This document shows, piece after piece, positions 8,078 through 14,349 of a stretch of 64,000 nucleotides of DNA. The DNA lies in the NCBI GenBank assembly GCA_003599415.1, contig QZKB01000159.1:1-64000 (forward strand), given 5' to 3'. The notes beneath the pieces were generated by a model. It saw only the letters and a list, made by a program, of their open reading frames with translations. It ran no database searches and was not told where the DNA came from. Position 1 is the stretch's first letter. Each line of letters opens with the position of its first letter. The DNA comes from Ignavibacteriales bacterium. Lineage in GTDB: Bacteria; Bacteroidota; Ignavibacteria; Ignavibacteriales; SURF-24. The position numbers and the translations under genes are program-made.

Positions 8078-8427
8078 GATATTAACTGCTAAAAAAGCAG
8101 ATTAGAAAAATGAATTGACGTATATATTACATTCTCAGGATAATCCTGGATTTAATTAATTGAATTTATACATGCAGAATGAATTTAAACTTTCCTGTTT
8201 GGGTCGTTCAATTAAATTCAATTGGGTATTTTTATTATCCAATATTGATTTCATATCTTCTAGAAAAATAATATTATTGTGGTAAATTTGTTCAGCGGTT
8301 ATGTTTCCTGAAATAACCGGGAATAATGTTTGTGAATCGAATGTATCATTTCTCTGGTTCCCTGATGCACCGTTTCACCGATTCCTAATTGTAAAATATA
8401 AAGTGGTTCAAAAAAATGGAGATCAAA
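8078..8427. other. intergenic leader region with inverted repeats
   Basis: About 350 nt. It begins with a weak hairpin (CTGCT/AGCAG, 8086-8100) after the preceding stop. Further on are a CAGGAT/ATCCTG palindrome (8136-8148) and an 11-bp perfect inverted repeat, AATTGAATTTA (8158-8168) with TAAATTCAATT (8213-8223). No ORF is convincing. A TTGACG...GATAAT pair at 8115-8144 (18-nt spacer) could be a promoter but is unproven. Confidence 0.35.
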
Positions 8428-8976
8428 ATGAATAGTTGCGTTAACCATCCGGATAAAAAAGCAATCTCTGTTTGTCATAATTGTGGTAAGGAATATTGCC
8501 CCGAATGTCTTACCGAAGGTGAAGAATATTATTATTGTAAGAGGCCGGAATGCCAGGCGGTTCTTAAAAAAGAAATTGTAACGGAACTGCCGCTGGAAGT
8601 TACTTGTCCTTCCTGTTCAGCATTAATTGAGCTTTCCGATGAAGAAAGACAGGCAAAAAGTTTTCATTGCGGAAGCTGTGAGGCTTTCATCGATTTCAAT
8701 TATGACCCGCCCAAAATACATAAACCGGAATCATATGAGGAAGTATTCTCTTCCTTAAACCTTGGTGATATCGCAATTATAAAATCAATTTTTGAAGATG
8801 CTAAAATTGATTACCAGGTTTTTGGCGAGAATTTTTTACTTACAGATCCCTTAATTCAACCCGCAAGAGTTGTTGTAACTGAATCTCAGTTAGAAGAAGC
8901 AAAAAATTTACTTAAAGATTTCGAGCCGAATATCTTCGGCATATCAAGAAAGAATGAAACTGAAGATGAGCAGTAA
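8428..8976 (+). CDS. zinc-binding B-box/DUF2007 protein
   Basis: A protein of 182 residues from the ATG at 8428, chosen over the ATG at 8416 because GGAG lies 6 nt before it. The N-terminus has a B-box-like zinc motif (CVNHPDKKAISVCHNCGKEY, then CPECL and YYYCKRPEC). A second zinc-ribbon pair follows (VTCPSCSALIEL ... HCGSC). The C-terminal 65 residues (LNLGDIAIIKSIFEDAKIDY, VFGENFLLTDPLIQPARVVV) match DUF2007, a putative signal-transducing domain. It is cytosolic. The YciI gene starts 16 nt after its stop, so the two are probably co-transcribed. Confidence 0.85.
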   Translation: MNSCVNHPDKKAISVCHNCGKEYCPECLTEGEEYYYCKRPECQAVLKKEIVTELPLEVTCPSCSALIELSDEERQAKSFHCGSCEAFIDFNYDPPKIHKPESYEEVFSSLNLGDIAIIKSIFEDAKIDYQVFGENFLLTDPLIQPARVVVTESQLEEAKNLLKDFEPNIFGISRKNETEDEQ

Positions 8977-8992
8977 TAGAGGAGAATATAAA

Positions 8993-9298
8993 ATGCATTA
9001 CTTATTGTTTTATGATACAGCCGAAGATTATCTTAATCGAAGGGGAGAGTTCCGTAATGAACATTTGAAGCTTGCATGGGAAGCATGTGATAATGGTGAA
9101 ATGATTTTGGCCGGTGCTTTTGCAAATCCCGTTGATGGAGCATTGCTTTTATTTAAAGGCGATTCACCTGAAGTAGTTGAGAAGTTCGTTAAAGCAGATC
9201 CGTATGTGAAAAACGGGTTAATTAAAAAATGGTATATCCGTGAATGGACAACAGTTGTTGGAGAAGCTGCGACTTCACAAATTCGTCCAGGTAAATAA
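8993..9298 (+). CDS. YciI-family protein
   Basis: A 101-residue protein of the YciI/YCII fold, a small alpha+beta barrel related to muconolactone isomerase. Markers are MHYLLFYDTAEDYLNRRGEF, AWEACDNGEMILAGAFANPV and FVKADPYVKNGLIKKWYIRE. The start at 8993 was chosen because GGAG at 8981-8984 gives correct spacing; an upstream ATG at 8954 lies within the previous gene and lacks a ribosome binding site. Conserved residues of the family suggest an enzymatic role, but no substrate is established. Confidence 0.9.
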   Translation: MHYLLFYDTAEDYLNRRGEFRNEHLKLAWEACDNGEMILAGAFANPVDGALLLFKGDSPEVVEKFVKADPYVKNGLIKKWYIREWTTVVGEAATSQIRPGK

Positions 9299-9352
9299 GT
9301 CTGAAAATAAAAACAGAATACTTTTTATTATCTAAATTAAATTGGAATTGAA

Positions 9353-9892
9353 ATGAAGCAATGTCTTTTACTTGTTGATATCCAGAACGATTATTTTAAA
9401 GGCGGTAAAATGGAATTGGTTGGGATGAAAGAAGCTGCTTTGAATGCTAAAAGATTATTACAAAAATTCAGAAAAAAAAATACACCGGTTGTTCACATAC
9501 AGCATATTGCAACACGGGCAGGAGCAACTTTTTTTCTTCCGGGAACCGAAGGCGTTGAAATTAATCAAATTGTTAGTCCGTTGGAAAATGAGATTGTAAT
9601 TGATAAACATTTTCCTAATAGTTTCAGGGAAACTTCTTTGCTGAAGGTTTTAAAAGAAATGGAGATTGATGAACTGGTAATTTGCGGAGCCATGAGTCAT
9701 ATGTGTATTGATACAACTACAAGAGCAGCTTTTGATTTAGGCTTTAAGTGTACCATTATTAAAGATGCCTGCGCTACAAGGAATTTAACAATTGATAATG
9801 AAACTGTTGAAGCAAACAAAGTACATAGTGCTTTTATGGCTGCATTAAAAGGAACATTTGCAGAAGTAAAGAATACCGAAGCTGTACTTTGA
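9353..9892 (+). CDS. isochorismatase-like cysteine hydrolase
   Basis: A 179-residue member of the isochorismatase-like hydrolase superfamily. The catalytic triad is complete: Asp9 (LLLVDIQNDYF), Lys85 (VIDKHFPNSF) and Cys118 (GAMSHMCIDTTTRAAFDLGF, with the usual cis-peptide segment just before). Family members hydrolyse amides such as nicotinamide or N-carbamoyl compounds, or isochorismate. The sequence alone does not settle the substrate; it lacks an obvious nicotinamidase metal site. Single gene, complete, 54 nt after the YciI gene. Confidence 0.9.
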   Translation: MKQCLLLVDIQNDYFKGGKMELVGMKEAALNAKRLLQKFRKKNTPVVHIQHIATRAGATFFLPGTEGVEINQIVSPLENEIVIDKHFPNSFRETSLLKVLKEMEIDELVICGAMSHMCIDTTTRAAFDLGFKCTIIKDACATRNLTIDNETVEANKVHSAFMAALKGTFAEVKNTEAVL

Positions 9893-9916
9893 TGTATAAA
9901 GTCCACTGTAGCAGGA

Positions 9917-10012
9917 TCAGCCGAAGGCTGAGAAGATGTATGATGGAAAATGGAAGATGGGAAATGTATGTAGAAGACGGATTAACCAATGGTTGAGAAG
10001 ATGGGAAATGTA
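9917..10012. repeat. tandem hairpin-plus-tail repeat
   Basis: Two copies of a small hairpin, each followed by GAGAAGATG: AGCC-GAA-GGCT at 9919-9929 and AACC-AAT-GGTT at 9984-9994. Between the copies one stem pair changes from G-C to A-T on both arms, which keeps the pairing. A 16-nt direct repeat, GAAGATGGGAAATGTA, occurs at 9953-9968 and 9997-10012. A third related hairpin lies at 2656-2668. The surrounding noncoding DNA (9893-10140) is made of degenerate GGAARATG-type units. Confidence 0.6.
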
Positions 10013-10167
10013 AGATGTATAATTGCAAGTGGAAAATGTATATCGAAGACTGAGGAAATGGAATAATAAGGCGAATCCTTTTATCCAGCATCAGGCATCC
10101 CCGCTTCGACAAGCGAAGGGAGGCGAACAGAATCAAGCATCACTTAACAATAACAATGGAGTTTTAA

Positions 10168-10548
10168 TTGAACTTTAATTTTCATGAATTTAATAATGTT
10201 AGGATTGCAGAAGTAATTTCTGATGAGATTGTTTTAAATAATGTACAGGATTCGCTTGATCTGATGGCGAATGCAGATTACCAGGGTGCAAGAAAAATTA
10301 TTCTTCATGAAAAAAATATTAATCCTGAGTTTTTCAAACTAAGCACTGGTTTGGCCGGAGAAATTCTTCAGAAATATGTTAACTACAAAATGAAGCTTGC
10401 GATCGTTGGGGATTTTTCTAAATATCAAAGTAAAAGTTTTAATGCATTCTTAATTGAATGCAACAGGGGAAATCAATTCTTTTTTGTTGATTCTGTTGAT
10501 AAAGCAACAGAACTTTTAACTGAAAAAAAAGAATTATTGCAGAGATAA
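10168..10548 (+). CDS. DUF4180 domain protein
   Basis: A 126-residue cytosolic protein. The whole length matches DUF4180: RIAEVISDEIVLNNVQDSLD, GARKIILHEKNINPEFFKLS, YKMKLAIVGDFSKYQSKSFN, and the terminal NQFFFVDSVDKATELL. The start is a TTG at 10168, supported by GGAG (10158-10161) with 6-nt spacing. Function is unknown; the fold resembles STAS-like domains in layout (inference from the alternating strand/helix pattern). Next in the same direction is a SAM methyltransferase. Confidence 0.88.
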   Translation: MNFNFHEFNNVRIAEVISDEIVLNNVQDSLDLMANADYQGARKIILHEKNINPEFFKLSTGLAGEILQKYVNYKMKLAIVGDFSKYQSKSFNAFLIECNRGNQFFFVDSVDKATELLTEKKELLQR

Positions 10549-10593
10549 AATAATTCTGCATCATCATTTAAAAATTTATGTAAAGGAATTAAA

Positions 10594-11265
10594 ATGGATG
10601 AAAGAAAACCTGTTCCGTTTAACAAAACATTTTTTGAAGCTGAAGCTAAGAAAGGGACTGATAAAAACGTAAAAGATAAATTCACTTTTATTTATGAAAG
10701 TAATTTCTGGGCCGGCGGAGTTTCTGTCTCCGGTGAGGGTTCTGACGATCTTCAGACCGCACAGATCAAAACACATCTTCCCAAACTGATTGAACAATAC
10801 AATATCAAAACAATGCTTGATCTTCCCTGTGGTGATTTCAACTGGATGAAAGATGTTAATCTTAAACTTGATAAATATATCGGTGGAGATATTGTTGAGG
10901 AAATAATTGAATTGAATAATCAAAAATATTCGAATTCTGATAGAGAATTTAGGGTACTTAATTTAATTGAAGACGAACTTCCCAAAGCAGATTTGATTTT
11001 CTGCCGGGATTGCCTTGTTCATCTTTCATTCGAAGATATTTTTAAATCAATTGCAAATATTAAAAGGTGCGGGATAAAATATTTAATGACTACCACCTTT
11101 CCCGAATGTCAGGAGAATAAGAATATTACCACCGGCGACTGGCGAATAATTAATCTTGAGCTTTCACCGTTTAATTTCCCAAAGCCATTATATCTTCTAA
11201 ATGAAAACTGTACAGAAGGTGAAGGAACTTACAAGGATAAAAGTCTTGGCTTGTGGGAAGTATAA
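10594..11265 (+). CDS. class I SAM-dependent methyltransferase
   Basis: A 223-residue protein with a Rossmann-type methyltransferase core: motif I MLDLPCGDFNWMKDV (about 72), acidic residue at GGDIV (about 95), a motif IV-like DLIFCRDCLVHLSFEDI (about 135), and TTTFPE after strand 5. The N-terminal 60 residues are a cap (FIYESNFWAGGVSVSGEGSD). Some relatives are annotated as glycosyltransferase- or polysaccharide-associated, but the substrate cannot be assigned. Start supported by AAGGA before the ATG. Complete and cytosolic. Confidence 0.85.
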   Translation: MDERKPVPFNKTFFEAEAKKGTDKNVKDKFTFIYESNFWAGGVSVSGEGSDDLQTAQIKTHLPKLIEQYNIKTMLDLPCGDFNWMKDVNLKLDKYIGGDIVEEIIELNNQKYSNSDREFRVLNLIEDELPKADLIFCRDCLVHLSFEDIFKSIANIKRCGIKYLMTTTFPECQENKNITTGDWRIINLELSPFNFPKPLYLLNENCTEGEGTYKDKSLGLWEV

Positions 11266-11388
11266 AAAGAAATAATTGTAAAATAATTTTACAGGAATTC
11301 TTTTCTTCGCCTCTTTATGAAATTAATATTAACTTTGCAGGCAAATGAATTTATTCACCGGAAAAATTATTAAATCTTACTTTGCAAA

Positions 11389-12195
11389 ATGGCAGATCAT
11401 TCTCAACTAAAATCAAATCGTATTTTTAAATTGGAAGGGGCATCAAACTTTAGAGATGTTGGAGGCATTTATAATAAAGACGGAAGGAAATTAAAACCCG
11501 GTTTGCTGTACCGTTCAGCAGAACTTTCCGGAATTACAAGTGATGATCTTAACCAATTAAAAAGACTGAATGTTAAAACAATAATTGATTTACGCACAGT
11601 TGCTGAAAGACAGTCGAAACTTATTCCTACTAATCACAACTCGGGTTTTAAAGTTATAAACATTCCTATCTCTGACCGTGATAAGGAGATGACTCAAAAG
11701 GAATTTTTCCGGTTCCTTATAAGTAAAGGAAAAGATTACAACTTTGGCGAATACCTGCACGAAATATATTTTAAAATTGCATTTGAAAAACAGGAAGCGG
11801 TAAATAAAGCTTTCGATCTTCTCTCGGATGAAGTTAACCTTCCTGCTGTTATTCATTGTACTGCCGGTAAAGACAGGACTGGTTTTATCTCGGCGCTTTT
11901 CCAATTGATATTGAATGTTGAAACTGAAAACGTACTGCAGGATTATCTACTTTCAAATGAGCTGCTGGAAAAGCAGGCAAACAGATTAATAAGACAGGTC
12001 CGCCTGATGAGCTTATTCAGGATTTCTGCAAAACAGCTAAAACCATTGATGGAGGCAAAAAGTATTTATCTGACAGATGTACTTGATGAAATTCATCGCA
12101 GGCACACAACAATTGAAAAATACCTTGTTGAAGGCTGTAAAATTGATAGGTTAAAATTAAAATCCCTTGAATCAATTTTTCTCGGGACAAATTAA
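11389..12195 (+). CDS. tyrosine/serine protein phosphatase (Tyr_phosphatase_3)
   Basis: A 268-residue phosphatase of the bacterial DSP/PTP-like type. The N-terminal signature LEGASNFRDVGGIYNKDGRK and LKPGLLYRSAELS is followed by the P-loop HCTAGKDRTG with catalytic Cys157 and Arg163. The family dephosphorylates phosphotyrosine, phosphoserine or phosphoinositides. There is no secretion signal. A TAACTTTG sequence at 11330-11337 resembles the Bacteroidota-type -7 promoter element, but no matching -33 box is clear. The gene converges on the RRM gene across a perfect hairpin. Confidence 0.9.
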   Translation: MADHSQLKSNRIFKLEGASNFRDVGGIYNKDGRKLKPGLLYRSAELSGITSDDLNQLKRLNVKTIIDLRTVAERQSKLIPTNHNSGFKVINIPISDRDKEMTQKEFFRFLISKGKDYNFGEYLHEIYFKIAFEKQEAVNKAFDLLSDEVNLPAVIHCTAGKDRTGFISALFQLILNVETENVLQDYLLSNELLEKQANRLIRQVRLMSLFRISAKQLKPLMEAKSIYLTDVLDEIHRRHTTIEKYLVEGCKIDRLKLKSLESIFLGTN

Positions 12196-12210
12196 TTATA
12201 AAAAGAAGTC

Positions 12211-12243
12211 AATTTATCCTGCCATTTTACAACAGGATAAATT
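12211..12243. terminator. bidirectional hairpin between convergent genes
   Basis: AATTTATCCTG (12211-12221) pairs perfectly with CAGGATAAATT (12233-12243) over an 11-nt loop. It lies between the ends of the phosphatase (plus) and RRM (minus) genes and can serve both strands. Confidence 0.65.
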
Positions 12244-12277
12244 AACTCTCTCATTTATTCAAAAATGTTGATAGTGA

Positions 12278-12607
12278 TTATCTTCTGTTTCCACCAAAAG
12301 AGGACCTGTTAAAGCCGCCGCCGCCGCCAGGTCTGCGATTTTGTCCGCCGCCGCGTCTGTCATCAGTCTTGGGCCGTGCTTCATTAACGGTAATCTTCTG
12401 TCCTTTAAGTTCTGAAGTGTTTAATTCTTTAATTGCGGTTTGAGCTTCGTTCTTATTTACCATTTCAACAAAACCAAAACCTTTTGAAGTACCGGAAAAG
12501 ATATCTCGGATAACTTTGGTGCTTTTAACCTGACCGAATGATGAAAATAATTTTTCCAGGTCTGCCTCAGTTGCTTCTTTGGATAGGTTGCCAACGAAAA
12601 TGTTCAT
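12278..12607 (-). CDS. RRM-type RNA-binding protein with Gly-rich tail
   Basis: A 109-residue protein: one RRM (residues 1-80) with RNP2 IFVGNL and RNP1 KGFGFVEM, then a Gly/Arg-rich tail (RRGGGQNRRPGGGGGFNR). It resembles cyanobacterial Rbp and eukaryotic cold-inducible glycine-rich RNA-binding proteins, common in this group of bacteria and often cold-induced. It binds single-stranded RNA; targets are unknown. Good ribosome binding site (AAAGGAAA). The 290-nt upstream leader contains a hairpin (AAACCG 12766-12771 with CGGTTT 12792-12797) that could regulate it. Confidence 0.93.
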   Translation of the reverse strand: MNIFVGNLSKEATEADLEKLFSSFGQVKSTKVIRDIFSGTSKGFGFVEMVNKNEAQTAIKELNTSELKGQKITVNEARPKTDDRRGGGQNRRPGGGGGFNRSSFGGNRR

Positions 12608-12852
12608 TTGATTTTCCTTTATTTAATTTGTTTTGAAAAAATTTTTTTGAGGCTAATTATTTTATTGGATTAGGATTTTAGTAACAACAATAAAGGAACA
12701 ATGATTGAAAATTATTGAAGTACACGCTTATTCAATTATAATTTAGCTGTTCATTTAATTTAATTAAACCGCCGGTGGTAAGTACGGGTATCGGTTTGAA
12801 GTAAATTTCAACCACAATTTAATCATTTAAAATACGGCTTACAACAAAAATT

Positions 12853-12892
12853 ATCCGGGTGTAAAGATTTTTCTCTACTCCCGGATTTACAC
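12853..12892 (-). terminator. interleaved inverted repeats after the DUF1579 gene
   Basis: Immediately 3' of the stop codon are two stems in interleaved order. On the minus-strand RNA: GTGTAAA, ATCCGGG, then TTTACAC, CCCGGAT. The pairs are 12886-12892 with 12859-12865, and 12880-12886 with 12853-12859. Either stem could act in termination, or both could form an H-type pseudoknot. Confidence 0.5.
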
Positions 12893-12895
12893 TTT

Positions 12896-13465
12896 TCACT
12901 TCTTTCTTGTGTATTTAATCTCCATTGACTTGGTTTCTTTACCGTCCTGTTCCGTATACATTTCAAATAATGTATTGTCTTTATCAATTATTTTAACTAC
13001 TTCACGCACTTTTACTTCCTTTCCTGTCGGGTCGGTTGAGGTGCCTTTGTAATTTATCGTTTTTGATGCTTCGTCATAAGTTCCTTCAAGCAGCATAATT
13101 CCTGTTCCCATATTGTCAATCCAGGTTGAAAAGAAGGTCTTTTTAGCATTATCATACCCTTCAAGAGAAATACCATTCATCGGCATTCCCATAATCATTC
13201 CGGTGTACTTGGTTTGGAAATACCTACCGTCCAATAATGCTTCTGTAACGGAAGTACCCTCTGATTTTGTCGGGGGTTGGGAAGGATCCATCCACATAGT
13301 AATTTCAGCAGTCCACTCGCCAATATTATTTGCAAGAATTTTATGCATCTCGCCGGGAGTCATATAATCCTGCCAGGCTTTCATCATATCCTGATCCTGT
13401 GCAAATACGGAAACTGAAGAAACAAGGCAAATAAACAGAACAAAAATTCCAGGAAATTTTTTCAT
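12896..13465 (-). CDS. DUF1579 exported protein
   Basis: A 189-residue protein with a signal peptide (MKKFPGIFVLFICLVSSVSV, then FAQ, cleavage about residue 23) and a DUF1579 domain: MHKILANNIGEWTAEITMWM, EGTSVTEALLDGRYFQTKYT, SLEGYDNAKKTFFSTWIDNM, GTGIMLLEGTYDE. DUF1579 is a lipocalin-like beta-barrel of unknown ligand, usually periplasmic when it has a leader. A strong ribosome binding site (GGAGG) precedes the ATG. Monocistronic by context. Confidence 0.9.
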   Translation of the reverse strand: MKKFPGIFVLFICLVSSVSVFAQDQDMMKAWQDYMTPGEMHKILANNIGEWTAEITMWMDPSQPPTKSEGTSVTEALLDGRYFQTKYTGMIMGMPMNGISLEGYDNAKKTFFSTWIDNMGTGIMLLEGTYDEASKTINYKGTSTDPTGKEVKVREVVKIIDKDNTLFEMYTEQDGKETKSMEIKYTRKK

Positions 13466-13537
13466 AATACCTCCGTTTAAATGAATTGAATTTTATGACA
13501 AATTGAATGCTGTATTATATTAAAAGAATAAAATCAA

Positions 13538-14176
13538 TTAATCAATAAAAATTTCATTTATGTCGTTTAGTACTGTAGCGCCGCATTTCAGAAGTGTATT
13601 TTTGCACTGGTGCCCGTTTGCAATAAGAATACAATCGGCTCCTATTTCTTTTGCAACATCATAATCGTGAACAGTATCTCCTATTAGAACGGCTTCTTCT
13701 TCCTTAAGTTCAAGTTTGCGGATTAAATCCAACCCAAGTTCAACTTTGCTTGTTGCGTAAATATGATCAAGTCCAACAAGGTGAGAGAAATAAGGAGTTA
13801 ATTTATATTGCTCAACAATTTCCACGAGTGTGTGCTGCGAATACGCCGAAAGTATTGACTGACCTTTTCCCATTTTAGAAATTTTTTCAAGGACATCTCT
13901 TGTTCCCGGGTGAAGATTTGATTCGGACTTTCTTGTCTCGTACTCATCCATCCATTCCTTACCGACCTTTTCAAATGATTCGACAGAAAAATCAAATCCT
14001 ACTTTTGCATAATAATCGCTAACGGGAAAAGTAAAGATGTTTTTATAATCATCAACTGTTAATTGATTTATTTTACGCTTCCTTAATAATCCGTTCATAA
14101 TGTTTACGCAAAGTTCTACATCGTTGAATAAAGTGCCATTCCAATCCCAGATTATGTGTTTATAATTCTTAATCAT
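13538..14176 (-). CDS. HAD-family hydrolase (phosphoglycolate phosphatase-like)
   Basis: A 212-residue HAD hydrolase. Motif I is DWNGT (nucleophile Asp11, with Asn at 13 in place of the usual second Asp, a variant seen in some HAD phosphatases). Motif II is LSAYSQ (about 110), Lys is at TSKVELGLDLI (about 142), and motif IV is AVLIGDTVHDYDVA (about 165). The helical cap (residues 20-85) makes it subfamily I, like phosphoglycolate phosphatase or beta-phosphoglucomutase. The Asn substitution may alter general acid function. Substrate unassigned. Confidence 0.88.
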   Translation of the reverse strand: MIKNYKHIIWDWNGTLFNDVELCVNIMNGLLRKRKINQLTVDDYKNIFTFPVSDYYAKVGFDFSVESFEKVGKEWMDEYETRKSESNLHPGTRDVLEKISKMGKGQSILSAYSQHTLVEIVEQYKLTPYFSHLVGLDHIYATSKVELGLDLIRKLELKEEEAVLIGDTVHDYDVAKEIGADCILIANGHQCKNTLLKCGATVLNDINEIFID

Positions 14177-14349
14177 ATCAAATTATTTTGTTAGTGAGCA
14201 TTAATGATTTAGTTTGATTTAAACTTAATTGCAGATGAGTTGAAAATCAATCGACATAAAAATTTACTAAAAGAATAATTTTTGCAAAGACAAAAAGCAA
14301 AATTATTTATATTTTGAAACCACTGTTTTACAAAATAAACGAGAATTAA

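Noticed and set aside
8115-8144. TTGACG-N18-GATAAT as a firm promoter
   Set aside because: A good-looking match, but it is about 290 nt from the next gene and such pairs are frequent in AT-rich DNA; left as a possibility only.
9834-10136. 100-codon frame antisense to the isochorismatase end and repeat region
   Set aside because: Product is Ser/His/Leu repeats from translated GGAARATG units; no start signal.
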